Assembly (NCBI GenBank): GCA_964036045.1
Contig: OZ038382.1
Span: forward strand, 43,416,090-43,480,089
Length of the DNA: 64,000 nt
Direction: 5' to 3'
DNA from: Eutreptiella sp. 'Long Island Sound 2002'
Lineage: Eukaryota > Euglenozoa > Euglenophyceae > Eutreptiales > Eutreptiaceae
Shown: in pieces, positions 23,269 to 33,761 of the stretch
Layout of the letters: every line of letters starts with the position of its first letter
Position numbering within the stretch: the first letter of the stretch is position 1
Program-made: the position numbers and the translations under genes
The notes under the pieces: model-generated
What the model saw: only the letters and a program-made list of their open reading frames with translations
Databases searched by the model: none
What the model was told of the DNA's origin: nothing

Positions 23269-26200
23269 GCACCATGTGGAATGCCAATGGATCCACCCCG
23301 AACGCAATCAGCTCGAAGTGGCCGCGCTGGACACTGAGCCAACTGGTTCTGCAAACCAGGAGTACGGCGTAAGGCCGGAAGTGGCGAGCCGAGTTGTCGC
23401 GGACTTGGGAGCTTCGGATCTGGCCCTGGATGCGTTCTCTTCAGGAACCTCCGCCCATCTTCGGGTTTGTGAGAAGTACTGGAGCGCCCAGGACTCCGCG
23501 TGGAAGAAGCACTGGGGTCCGCATCAGGGATTGATGTGGATCCATTGCCCCCGTTGGGACATTCCCAGAGCGATAGCGAAGATTCGCAAGGACCGCTCCA
23601 AGGCAGTGCTGGTTGTTCCTATGGGATGCACCGAGGAGGAAAGTACCCGACATTGGGTAGCCTCATTGACCAACATGACCTTGAACAAGGTCGTCCTACC
23701 GGCTGGAGAGAGTGTCTATCAGGACGCTAAGGGACAGCCCATGCCACCCCAGAGATGGCCAACAGAATTCCACTATGTGGACGGGGGCCTTGATCAGGCC
23801 GACACCACGGACTTCGTGTGTGTCAACCGCATCATAGCAGAGCCATGGCGGCAATGCTTTGCGGTTCCCCCTGTTGACATCGAAGAATCGGACTCCGAAG
23901 ACCCCCTCACTGAAGAGGAGTGGGATCTGGTTCAGGGGTATATGGATCAGCCCTTTCACGACTGGGGAAACCAGCGTGAGGGCAAAGGCCAGGACAAAGC
24001 CTGGTGGGAAGTGGACTCAATCGTCTCCGGTTCCTATGACGGGAATACCTTCGTGCAGAGGGTGCTGGATCACATGTCCAGCCAAGACGAGCCGCCTGGC
24101 GGTAACCCACCCACCTACGGCGATCTGTTCCGAGGCAAGACCAGGGATGGCCCTTTGGGCCACCTGGGAAGACCACCTGAGCCGAAAGCGAGCGGGGTCG
24201 CTACCCCTCAAGTAAGCTCCGTGGTTCAAGTGCCCGGAAAAGCCAAGGCGGAGTCCGATGACTGCCCCAAGATCCAGGCGTTGAGGGCCAGGCTGAAGCA
24301 GAAGTATGGCGAGACCTTCTTCAGCGGAAAGCCTGTGTTCCCCCCACCGGTGCGTGGACCGTATGGCGAGGCCAAGATACGACTGAAGCAGGACCCCCGT
24401 GTGTATCGTCACCGGGAGTTTGCCCTGAGGGGCGAGAGGAAAGAGGCCATGGAGAAGATCCTCCGTGACTTCATCCAGAGAGGCTGGCTTGAGCCGTGCC
24501 ACTCCGAGTGGGCCTCTCCCTGCTTCGTCGTCCCCAAGAAGGTTGCCGGTGAGTGGCGGCTCGTGGTCGACTACCGCGGCCTGAACGCCCAAACGCAGCA
24601 CGACAGCTATACGCTGCCCCTCATTGAGGACATGCTGCAAAAGCAACACCGGCGGAGGATCTTCACGGTGATTGACCTGAAACATGGTTATCATCAGATG
24701 CCTCTCGCCGAGGAGTCCCGTGCCTGCACAGCCATGAGCACCCGACTTGGACCTCTCCAGTGGAAGGTGATGCCTATGGGCGTTACCAATGGCAATGCGG
24801 CTTTTCAGCGGATGCTGGAGAACCTGCTTGAGCCGGTGCGCGACTGTGCGGACCCCTTCGTGGACGACGTGATCATCGCGTCCGGGGACCCCAGCATGAG
24901 CTACGAGGAGCTCCTGGAGGCACACGAGAGGGACGTCACTCGAGTGCTGGACCTTCTGGTTCGGCACAAACTCACGGGCAGCAGTGACAAGGCCACCATT
25001 GCGGTAAGCGAGGTGGTCTTCGCTGGCCACGTAGTTGGGAACGGGCAGCGAAAGCCCATACCTGGCAAGGTGGCTGCGATTGAGCACTGGGAAAAGCCCA
25101 AAACGGTCTCTGAGCTACGGGCGTACTTGGGGTTCTGCAATTACTACTCGGGGTATATCAAAATGTATGCCGAGTATGCAGCCCCCATGACGACCATGCT
25201 CAAGGGCAACCGAGAGGAGACCAAGAAGGGGTCCAAGAAGGCTCTGGTCTGGACTGAAGAGTCTGACCGTGCCTTTGAGGGGATGAAGCAGGCGCTGCTA
25301 TCCGCAGTGGGTCTGCACCTCGTGGATCCCGACCGAGGGTTCGTCCTGCGCACCGACGCTTCCGACTACGCCATTGGGGCTGTGTTGGAGCAAGTGCTTG
25401 ACGATGGGAGGCACGTGCCCGTGGCCTTCTGGAGCCGAGTCCTGGCGGAAGGCCAGAGACGGACGTGGACGCCCCGTGAAAAGGAGGCGTATGCCATCGT
25501 CATGGCTCTCAGGAAATGGGCTGGGTACATAGCCCTCCATCCCGTCACCGTCTGCACCGACCATCAGAGTCTGCAGTCGTGGCACAAGGAGCACGTGGAC
25601 ACCCCCTCAGGTCCCGCCTCCCGACGGGCAAGATGGCACGAGACCTTGGCCAAGTTCGACCTTACGGTTGTTTATATTCCTGGAAAGGATAACACCGTTG
25701 CGGACTGTCTCAGTAGGTGGGCCTATCCCGCCAGCAAGGGCATGCAGGATATCTCTGCCCATGGCGATGAGGCTGAGACCGCTGAAGCCAAGAGGATCAT
25801 TGAAATGGAGCGCCTGATGGAGGAGGAGGGTGCCACATGCTTCGTCGTCATGGCCGCAGATGCCCCCCTCGCTTCGAGGGTGAGCAAGACGGTCAGTGTA
25901 CTCGCCCCTGTGGGTGCCGCGGGCGGAAGGCCCGGTCCGGCACCCCCTGTGGGAGTGGAGTCCGACAAGCACCTCTTCCCAGAGTCTTGCCTCCAGGACG
26001 ACTGGACCGACGATTACGCCAAGTCTGAGGCCTTTGCGGCCGAGTATAGGGCTGTGACCGACCCTGATGACGGGCAGAAGTGGCCAAGGGGGCTGACTGA
26101 GGAAGATGGCAAGCTCTACCGGAATGGTAAGCTGCTAGTCCCAGAGTCCCGGGTGCTCGAGCTGTGTGAAGCTTGGCACCACCACATGCTGCACCCGGGG

Positions 26201-27499
26201 GTCAAGAAGCAAGCTCTGGACATGCAGCGTCGGTTCGAGATCGACCATATCGTTCTCTACACCGCCATCAAGAAGGTCAAAAAGGGTTGCTCGGTCTGTC
26301 AGGCCTGCAATCCCGACAACCGGAACGTCAAGGGGGAACCCCAATGGACCCCGGTTCCTGACCAGCCCATGGAGAGCGTGGCCATGGACGTCTTCTCCAT
26401 GCCCGAAGTGCACATTGGCAAAGAGACCTTTGACTGTGTGGTTCTCTGTGTGGACCGCCACAGCGGCTACGTTGTAGCCGTTCCGGCACGCAAAAAGGGG
26501 TTGCTTGCCAAGGAGGTGGCAGTCATGATGATTCGTCACTGGCTGACCGTCTTTGACATCCCCCGCACCATTTGCAGTGACCGAGGGCCCCAGTTTACTG
26601 GTGGCTGGTTCAAGGCTATGTGTTCCCTCATGGGAATACGACATGCCAAGAGCGTTGCCTATCTCAGCCGGTCTAACGGCCGTGCTGAAGTGGCTGGACG
26701 GCAGCTGTTCGAGAAGCTGCGCAAGATCCACATCACCAATCCACAGCGGAACTGGTTCGAGGAGATGTGGCCTGCTCTGAAGGCCCATCATGACACCCCC
26801 ACTCCGGGCGGTTTGTCCCCTCACCAGATTCTGTTTGGCAGGGACCCCCTGGGTAGGGGACTTCCCTTGTCTGGTGATGGCATGGCTATGGATGCCAAGG
26901 AGTTCTTCGCGCGGCAAGAGCAAACGGCGCGGGACATCCGCCAGCAGCTTGAGAAGGAGCATGCTGAGCGTCAGAAGTCCGCCCCGAGCTCGACAGCGCA
27001 GAAGTTCAGGGTGGGAGACCCGGTGTGGGTGATCAGACCCCGCCCCATGGGCACCCACCGCACCAAGACCTGGTTCACACCCGGCGAGGTGGTCCGCAGG
27101 ATTGGTGAGGACACCTACCGCATCAGGGTGGGTCACGGACAGTTCCAGGAGCGCCACGAGAGTCAACTCCGTGCGCGGGAACCCGACCTCCGTGGCCGAC
27201 ATGTGTCCCTGGACTATGCCAGACATGAGGCCGACTCGGACGACGACTATGCTGAGCAGGACGACTACACTGTCGAGAAGATCCTGGCTCAGCGTCCGAA
27301 GGCCTCGGCACCCGGAGGTCTGGAGTTCAAGGTTCGTTGGCGAGGCTATGGGCCGTCCCACGACACCTGGGAACCCGTCTCCTCATTCGTGCCGCGGGTC
27401 AATACTCCCTTCATGGAGTACATCCGCAAGCACAAGACCAAGATCCATGTCTCGGACTTGGCAGCACTCACCCGGGCGATTGCAGCCAGGGGTGCCTGA
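23135..27499 (+). CDS. pol: Pol polyprotein: RT, RNase H, integrase, chromodomain
   Basis: Copies the element RNA to DNA and inserts it. Numbered from the first ATG (1454 aa). Residues about 88-235 form a DIRS-like domain of unknown role. RT about 430-620 has D514 in a VIDLKHGYHQ motif and the catalytic F575-V-D-D578. Ty3-type RNase H has D741, E784, D809 and D857. Integrase has an HHCC zinc finger (H1015-1017 and H1020, C1052, C1055) and a DDE triad D1085, D1149, E1185 with the usual 35 residues between the last two. A basic region follows, then a chromodomain at about 1377-1425. The frame is intact and all catalytic residues are present. No D-[ST]-G retropepsin is visible; D90-L-G-A-S is the nearest string. 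The pol frame overlaps gag and begins at 23039 if reached by frameshift, so the true N-terminus is uncertain. Confidence 0.93.
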   Translation: MTRTRTRTRTRVKEEVKGEERRASTTLRPRRTPPLPQLSWLSSPEHHVECQWIHPERNQLEVAALDTEPTGSANQEYGVRPEVASRVVADLGASDLALDAFSSGTSAHLRVCEKYWSAQDSAWKKHWGPHQGLMWIHCPRWDIPRAIAKIRKDRSKAVLVVPMGCTEEESTRHWVASLTNMTLNKVVLPAGESVYQDAKGQPMPPQRWPTEFHYVDGGLDQADTTDFVCVNRIIAEPWRQCFAVPPVDIEESDSEDPLTEEEWDLVQGYMDQPFHDWGNQREGKGQDKAWWEVDSIVSGSYDGNTFVQRVLDHMSSQDEPPGGNPPTYGDLFRGKTRDGPLGHLGRPPEPKASGVATPQVSSVVQVPGKAKAESDDCPKIQALRARLKQKYGETFFSGKPVFPPPVRGPYGEAKIRLKQDPRVYRHREFALRGERKEAMEKILRDFIQRGWLEPCHSEWASPCFVVPKKVAGEWRLVVDYRGLNAQTQHDSYTLPLIEDMLQKQHRRRIFTVIDLKHGYHQMPLAEESRACTAMSTRLGPLQWKVMPMGVTNGNAAFQRMLENLLEPVRDCADPFVDDVIIASGDPSMSYEELLEAHERDVTRVLDLLVRHKLTGSSDKATIAVSEVVFAGHVVGNGQRKPIPGKVAAIEHWEKPKTVSELRAYLGFCNYYSGYIKMYAEYAAPMTTMLKGNREETKKGSKKALVWTEESDRAFEGMKQALLSAVGLHLVDPDRGFVLRTDASDYAIGAVLEQVLDDGRHVPVAFWSRVLAEGQRRTWTPREKEAYAIVMALRKWAGYIALHPVTVCTDHQSLQSWHKEHVDTPSGPASRRARWHETLAKFDLTVVYIPGKDNTVADCLSRWAYPASKGMQDISAHGDEAETAEAKRIIEMERLMEEEGATCFVVMAADAPLASRVSKTVSVLAPVGAAGGRPGPAPPVGVESDKHLFPESCLQDDWTDDYAKSEAFAAEYRAVTDPDDGQKWPRGLTEEDGKLYRNGKLLVPESRVLELCEAWHHHMLHPGVKKQALDMQRRFEIDHIVLYTAIKKVKKGCSVCQACNPDNRNVKGEPQWTPVPDQPMESVAMDVFSMPEVHIGKETFDCVVLCVDRHSGYVVAVPARKKGLLAKEVAVMMIRHWLTVFDIPRTICSDRGPQFTGGWFKAMCSLMGIRHAKSVAYLSRSNGRAEVAGRQLFEKLRKIHITNPQRNWFEEMWPALKAHHDTPTPGGLSPHQILFGRDPLGRGLPLSGDGMAMDAKEFFARQEQTARDIRQQLEKEHAERQKSAPSSTAQKFRVGDPVWVIRPRPMGTHRTKTWFTPGEVVRRIGEDTYRIRVGHGQFQERHESQLRAREPDLRGRHVSLDYARHEADSDDDYAEQDDYTVEKILAQRPKASAPGGLEFKVRWRGYGPSHDTWEPVSSFVPRVNTPFMEYIRKHKTKIHVSDLAALTRAIAARGA
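23396..23840 (+). other. DIRS-like domain in the protease position of Pol
   Basis: Pol residues about 88-235. It shows, in order, D99-A-F-S-S, a YWS...DSA...HWG stretch, the core LMWIHCPRWDIPRAIAKI (H137 to W141 within it), a DR-x-K-AVLVVP strand at about 152-162, a conserved W and a LPAG end. From memory this order matches a domain found beside RT/RNase H in DIRS-type and some algal retroelements, sometimes likened to an adenine methyltransferase fold; there the core reads NPPW-like, here CPRW. The assignment is from pattern memory only. Alternatively it is a highly diverged protease. Confidence 0.5.
27260..27409 (+). other. C-terminal chromodomain of Pol
   Basis: Pol residues about 1376-1425. 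The sequence DDYTVEKIL, then FKVRWRGYG, then DTWEP is the standard chromodomain pattern. Y1378, W1402 and W1412 sit where the methyl-lysine-binding aromatic cage lies in HP1-type domains, so the domain looks capable of binding methylated histone tails. In chromoviruses such a domain directs integration to heterochromatin. Confidence 0.9.
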
Positions 27500-28985
27500 T
27501 CAGCGCCCTGAGCTCTCCCCTGATGTGCCTTGAGGCGCTTGTGGGGCGGACGAATCGTCCCTTACTTGCTTGCTCTCTTCCATCTTTCGGTGACAGAGTG
27601 GCCATATACCCCCCCCTGCTGAATCCAGAGGAGGATGGCCCCTCTTTTCTTCTATTCGTCACTCCCCCCCCTGCTGAATCCTTGGGAAACCAGGTAGGGC
27701 GACTGACCTTCATATTTTTGAGCTCTTGGGGCCTTGAAGCCCATACGACGTTGCGCAACGGATGCCGCTGTCATCGGCATTGCGATTTTTTTGGTGTGTG
27801 GTCTGGTTCCATGGCATTTGCGGAATCCAGACCAGTCGACGTGTGTCTCGAGACTATATATGCCTGAACTCAGGCGTTATCCTGTCCATCCCCCTGCACT
27901 TGCCTTATCCTGACCGTGGCGTGGTTTGGCACTCTGTCCTGAGTGTGTTTACACGCCTATTTACCCAAATTGTTGCTTGTTTTTCTGCCCTCCAGGATAT
28001 GTGCATCTGTATGTTAAGTGTCATCAGCCCATCGCTGAGGGATGGACTGTTTTTCACCACGAATCGGGATACAGAGGCGCCTTGAGTCGCCGTGTACATA
28101 TCCTTACAGCCTGGTCCAGCCTGGACCAGTACTTGAATACAGATTCTACTGTTTGAGTGCCCGTGATACCGTGTTGCCCTATTCGCTGTGATGTGTGGAG
28201 ATCCTGATGGCGCCAGGCGGGAAGCCCAGTTGCCTGACTACACTCCCAGCGGTCCGCCACTGTCAGTCCCAGTGTGAGCCTACCGATTTGCAGACGCACT
28301 TGCATTCGGATGGCGGCCTCCGGTGCTCCTGACCTCGGTCAGTCTGCCTGGGAAACTGGTGGTTTGAGGAGTCGACGCCTCCGCCCACACTGCATGAGGA
28401 CTCCCTCATGTATGGCCACGCTTCGTGGTAGTAGGGCGAGGGAAAAGACGGCCTTGATGCCCGATCCCTTCAGGAGGAGTTCCCTTACGATTTGGGGTTC
28501 GTAAGGAGTTCGACTATGGCACTCTGGACTCGCGTCGTATGGATATGGACATGGTGCGCCCGAGGAAGGACCCGTGGGGACTCTCCCCAGTCGGCGGGCC
28601 TTGGGAAGCTTGGGGTAGCCTGATGGATCTTTGTGGTCGCTCTCGACTTGTGGGGCCACCTCGGCCGTCGTGTGACGCCTATGTTGGCCGTGTATGCCAC
28701 TGCCACTGTGGTGGTGACCGTAGCAGCCGGCACCCGGTGCGCCTGGTATGGGTTAACGGGTCCTTTGGATGCCGAACAATCGCCGCCAGGACCCGGGACT
28801 TGATACTTGATACTATACGTGTGCTACAAGCTGTTACAGCAGCATACCTATCCCACTGTGGGATACCTATCTTACTGTGACTTACTGAGTGAGGATGTGA
28901 CACCCCCCCCCCCCCCTTTCAGGGAGTGGTCCTGGGTACCCGCTGCCATGCGTGGGTGTTATCGAGCCCCCCCAGGGTTTGCTCT
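27500..28985 (+). other. Untranslated region between pol and the polypurine tract
   Basis: About 1.5 kb after the pol stop. Frames here are short or run in from pol with different composition, and no domain is recognisable, so I find no envelope-like or accessory gene. It contains an 18-bp direct repeat (27609-27681), a run of 14 C at 28903-28916 and a run of 7 C at 28967-28973. Confidence 0.7.
27609..27681 (+). repeat. Direct repeat with C8 run
   Basis: C8 followed by TGCTGAATCC occurs exactly at 27609-27626 and again at 27664-27681, 55 bp apart. The flanks on both sides differ. The complementary strand carries G8 runs. No function is evident. Confidence 0.9.
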
Positions 28986-28996
28986 AAGGAGGGGGG
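28986..28996 (+). other. Polypurine tract
   Basis: AAGGAGGGGGG, eleven purines in a row, ends at the base before the 3' LTR (TGAAGC at 28997). This is where the plus-strand primer of LTR elements lies. A C7 run at 28967-28973 could pair with its G6 end. Confidence 0.92.
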
Positions 28997-29017
28997 TGAA
29001 GCGGTACCCAGAACCCC

Positions 29018-29716
29018 ATGGCCGGGTTACGGCATACAACCGGTCTCCGGTCCACTAACCCCATGCACGGCGTGTTCCGTGCCGTGAAGCCCCGCATCGG
29101 CAACGGATGCACCGCCAGCGGAGATTTGGGTATCAGAATATCAGGAATCAACAGGGTTTTATTTTCATATTGTTTCCGACAATTTTTATGCTTCCGTTCC
29201 GATACTCACTGTTTTGACTGCTGGCGGTTGGTTCGCGACTTTACCGTAACCGCCAGTTTAACTGTTTATAATGGAAATTTTAACGTTATCCGTCACGAAG
29301 GCTCCAAAGTCGCCAGGAACTGCATGGATGCTTCCGCAATTTTCATAATTAATACTCGCAACCTTAATCCGAATTTTTCAGGATGTCGAAATCGGATTTT
29401 CAACTTCGACATCCCCGCACTTGATTTGACCTCTTTCGAGTGGACCTACGTGCTTCCGTATGCACGAATCAACTTCCCTTTTATCCTGCCCTCCATTTGT
29501 CTTAAAGATATGGGCAAAACAAAGTTGATTCGTAAGGCCACTTGTGAAGGTCATATCTCGTGCCGCTTGCGAGTATTGACGATAAGGAAACGTGGGATGT
29601 ATTCACAATACTCCCGACGTAATTTAGGAAGCTTTATATGCCTTGCGTTTCCACACATGCGCGCTAGTGTAATGGATCATGGTCAAGAGGGTAGAGTTTG
29701 CGTTACAACTCATTGA
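29018..29716 (+). other. 3' LTR copy of the 232-codon open frame
   Basis: Counterpart of 15558-16256, differing by two amino acids (G for R, N for D). Unlike the 5' copy it lies within the transcribed part of the element, since the transcript runs into the 3' LTR. No recognised domain; I do not consider it established as a gene. Confidence 0.2.
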
Positions 29717-31819
29717 CCATGGTATTGCGTGCGTTAAGATAACTTTCGAGTGTAGCGCGCAAGTGTTGGTGTTGCATAGGAACTCTCCTTGAGTTCCTAT
29801 GAGCGATTGACCCAAAGTTATGCCCTTGGAGGGGCACGACATATCGTGGTGGGAGCTATATTTTTGGGCAATATTTGGTATGTGCCATGTGTTGTGTTGC
29901 GTGCCCATTTGGCGGGCCCATTGCTCCAAGACAAGCCCGCCAATGGACCTCATATTGTGCAAGCCCCTTCTCCGTACTCCCTACGGTCAATTGCAAGCCT
30001 AACCTTCGTGAAGGGAAGCTTGTGTGGTGATCCCGAAGCGATGCGTTGGGAGCAAGGTGTGTGTTTTACAATTTTCCATATTTTCATGTGCCCACTTGGG
30101 AAGCAGCGCTCGTAACCTTTCAAGGCGCCCCAAGTGGAGCACATATGTGGGATCGAAGGTCAATGGTGTCAAGTCATTGTGTGTAGAAGGATTAAGTGAT
30201 TGCACGATCCAAGCCGGAGATATTATAATATAATTGTAGGCCTTTCAAGGCACTTTTGTGTGTCATTGTGCCAATTTTGCCATTTCTGGCTCGTCATGAT
30301 GTCAAGTGGCGACCGTGTATCTCAACGTCGCGCTCAATTGACATCATGACCCAAGTATGATATGAGGGTACATACTTCGGTAGCCAACATATCTTGGACC
30401 CGGCGAATAACTCCTCTTAGGCTTGGCATACCGTGGCCGCCAAGTTGGCGATTTGGGACTATCCCAAATCATGGGCTCACTTGGCGACCCTGCCATTCCC
30501 AATACCGGAGGAGTTGGGTGACGCCCCAAAGATATGTTGGACATATATGACTTGATACCAATCCTATGGCACACTCCGGTCTGAGTCGGGCATGTGCCTC
30601 ATTTGCCCTAACCATGAGTGTGCGCAATTTTGGCCATTTTGAGCATTTTTCCACTTTTGCTGCCCGCCGTGCACTATGTTCTAACCCTCGTGCACGCCGG
30701 ACGCATGGACCAATGGACCATATATAACATGGGTGTTATGGGTAATGGTCCCCATGGTCCACACACCACGTGGGCGAAGCGGAGCCGCCTTCGTTAAGGC
30801 GCTAGGCCAACTTGAGTATGGGCAATTTTGCCATTTTTGCACTTGTGGACCCAATTGGGATCGTCACCACGCCAAGCAGCATGGAGATCTTTGAGAGCCA
30901 AGGGCATGGGAGTCTCCGTTAGACTCCCAGTGGATCGCATATGGAATGGCGGATCCGATCTCCAAGCCGGCGTGGAGATACACTATTGGGAGCACACCGA
31001 ATTTTGGCTCATTTCAAGCAGCCAAAATGACCCAATTTTGGGACCCCAATTTCCCCCTTCCGTGTGGTCAATTGGCGGCCCCATTTCTCTAAGCCCATAG
31101 GGAGCCCGGACCTAAATCCAAGTTGTACACTCAGATATAAGTCCTAGGTCCTGCCTCCTACCCTGTGAGCCATTGGCCTCACCTTGGCCGAGCGAGCCGC
31201 GCGTGGGAATGACGCCAATTTTGGTGATTTTGGCATCGTGACCCCACTTGACGCATCCGTGTTGCCCTGATGCCGGGACCTCAGAGGGAACCAGGTTGGG
31301 TGAGGGCTCCAGGGAGTTCGTACTCGAAGGGCATAGGGTCAGTTGCCTCGTCCCTACCTCTGGCGGGTCCGGACGAGGGGTCAATTTTGGAGTTTTTCAA
31401 GCTAATTTCAGTTTGGGCTGAAACAGCCCATTTTCAGCTACCAACTCCTGGGTGATAATGGCGGGGCCATATCTCTGGCTCAGAGAGGAGTTGGGACCTG
31501 CCGTTAAGGGAGCATAGGGAGCCACTGTCGGTTGACCTTGGAGCCCATTGGCTCCCAGGAACTCGCCTGTGGCTGTGCGGGATACCTCTCCCTTTGGCAG
31601 GGTTTCAGGGTCCGGACTAGGCAGGGCATGGGTTGTGTTTGAGCCCCCGCCCCTACCAGCCACTGAGAGGGTCGGACCTGGGATTGGGATATGAGTTGGG
31701 ACTGAGTGTCTATTGTCCCTTGATGCCCTTACCCCAGTCCAGTCTTAACCCTATGTGTACATATCCTGATGTGTTGCTGTACATACTTTTGTTCCCTCTT
31801 TGCAGAGTGGCAAGGATTC

Positions 31820-31830
31820 TGAAACGCTTT
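31820..31830 (+). other. 3' LTR copy of the self-primer / start of R
   Basis: TGAAACGCTTT, identical to 18360-18370. If R begins here, the 3' end of the RNA must lie between this point and 31942, leaving little room for R and U5. Confidence 0.6.
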
Positions 31831-31942
31831 GTCACATGACACAGGCGTATTGATGCCCTTGTGAGCGTAGTGCCTTGCCTGCCTGCTCACTTGTGCGTGT
31901 CACCGCAGCGTCCCGTGGCCGGCCCCCCACGGGAACGCGTCA

Positions 31943-31946
31943 CTGC
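31943..31946. other. Target-site duplication, right copy (CTGC)
   Basis: CTGC immediately after the 3' LTR and continuous with the satellite (next bases CACCACAC). Matches 15533-15536. Confidence 0.85.
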
Positions 31947-33761
31947 CACCACACACCCACACTGCCATTGCACCCCCCGCCACCCCCGCGCGCGCGCGCT
32001 CGCTCGCCTCGTCTCGTCAAACCAAGGCATGGCTGGCTTGGCTTGGCATGGTATGGTATGGCTTGGTGTGAGAGCCAGGTGCTTTCATAATGAAGTGTGG
32101 TGATACTTGCCGACACAATATCTCAAAATTGAATTCGGGACTTTCTGTCAAGTTATTGCAGCTCCCCCTTCAGCGTTCCGGGAAGGCATTAGAAGAAAAT
32201 TTAGAAGGGGCATGTTCCATATTTTTGCAAAAAAGTTTCATTTTGGTACGCCACATTTATTGGATTTTCAGGTTGCTGCGTGGTGGTTGGCTAGGCTGTA
32301 CGCGTGCTTTCGTAAAGTGGCACCTTTGGCCCTACCCGTTGAAGTTTTCGCTCTGGTCCACTGCCACCACACACCCACACTGCAATTGCACCCCCCGCCA
32401 CCCCCGCGCGCGCGCGCTCGCTCGCCTCGTCTCGTCAAGACAAGGCATGGCTGGCTTGGCTTGGCATGGTATGGTATGGCTTGGTGTGAGAGCCAGGTGC
32501 TTTCATAATGAAGTGTGGTGATACTTGCCGACACAATATCTCAAAATTGAATACGGGACTTTCTGTCAAGTTATTGCAGCTCCCCCTTCAGCGTTCCGGG
32601 AAGGCATTAGAAGAAAATTTAGAAGGGGCATGTTCCATATTTTTGCAAAAAAGTTTCATTTTGGTACGCCACATTTATTGGATTTTCAGGTTGCTGCGTG
32701 GTGGTTGGCTAGGCTGTACGCGTGCTTTCGTAAAGTGGCACCTTTGGCCCTACCCGTTGAAGTTTTCGCTCTGGTCCACTGCCACCACACACCCACACTG
32801 CCATTGCACCCCCCGCCACCCCCGCGCGCGCGCGCTCGCTCGCCTCGTCTCGTCAAGCCAAGGCATGGCTGGCTTGGCTTGGCATGGTATGGTATGGCTT
32901 GGTGTGAGAGCCAGGCTCTTTCATAATGAAGTGTGGTGATACTTGCCGACACAATATCTCAAAATTGAATTCGGGACTTTCTGTCAAGTTATTGCAGCTC
33001 CCCCTTCAGCGTTCCGGGAAGGCATTAGAAGAAAATTTAGAAGGGGAATGTTCCATATTTTTGCAAAAAAGTTTCATTTTGGTACGCCACATTTATTGGA
33101 TTTTCAGGTTGCTGCGTGGTGGTTGGCTAGGCTGTACGCGTGCTTTCGTAAAGTGGCACCTTTGGCCCTACCCGTTGAAGTTTTCGCTCTGGTCCACTGC
33201 CACCACACACCCACACTGCCATTGCACCCCCCGCCACCCCCGCGCGCGCGCGCTCGCTCGCCTCGTCTCGTCAAGCCAAGGCATGGCTGGCTTGGCTTGG
33301 CATGGTATGGTATGGCTTGGTGTGAGAGCCAGGTGCTTTCATAATGAAGTGTGGTGATACTTGCCGACACAATATCTCAAAATTGAATTCGGGACTTTCT
33401 GTCAAGTTATTGCAGCTCCCCCTTCAGCGTTCCGGGAAGGCATTAGAAGAAAATTTAGAAGGGGCATGTTCCATATTTTTGCAAAAAAGTTTCATTTTCG
33501 TACGCCACATTTATTGGATTTTCAGGTTGCTGCGTGGTGGTTGGCTAGGCTGTACGCGTGCTTTCGTAAAGTGGCACCTTTCGCCCTACCCGTTGAAGTT
33601 TTCGCTCTGGTCCACTGCCACCACACACCCACACTGCCATTGCACCCCCCGCCACCCCCGCGCGCGCGCGCTCGCTCGCCTCGTCTCGTCAAACCAAGGC
33701 ATGGCTGGCTTGGCTTGGCATGGTATGGTATGGCTTGGTGTGAGAGCCAGGTGCTTTCATA

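Larger units (their letters stand above)
15537..31942 (+). mobile_element. Complete Ty3/gypsy-type chromodomain LTR retrotransposon (16.4 kb)
   Basis: An intact element: two 2946-bp LTRs, a primer-binding site against the 5' LTR, gag, pol, a polypurine tract against the 3' LTR and a 4-bp target duplication. Pol domains run RT, RNase H, integrase, chromodomain, which is the Ty3/chromovirus order. Both long ORFs are free of stops. It differs from typical chromoviruses in having very long LTRs, a Gag of 1444 aa, no recognisable D-[ST]-G protease, and gag and pol in different frames. About ten LTR differences and a clean satellite junction show a recent insertion. It looks potentially autonomous; whether it is active cannot be told from sequence. 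Confidence 0.96.
28997..31942 (+). repeat. 3' long terminal repeat
   Basis: Same length as the 5' copy (2946 bp), offset 13460 bp, about 99.7% identical by eye. Differences relative to the 5' copy fall at 29105, 29402, 30028, 30582, 30583, 30921, 31118, 31408, 31554 and 31589; nine are transitions and one a transversion. It ends ...GCGTCA at 31942 and is followed at once by CTGC and satellite. It should supply the RNA 3' end in R (from about 31820); no AATAAA was seen there. Confidence 0.95.

Noticed and set aside
23402-23416. D-L-G-A-S as the active site of a retropepsin
   Set aside because: The middle residue is Leu rather than Ser/Thr, and the downstream sequence does not give the second half of a retropepsin. 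It remains the only candidate.
27337-27867. Frame of 176 codons overlapping the end of pol as an extra gene
   Set aside because: Its first part is a shadow of pol and the rest has no recognisable domain.
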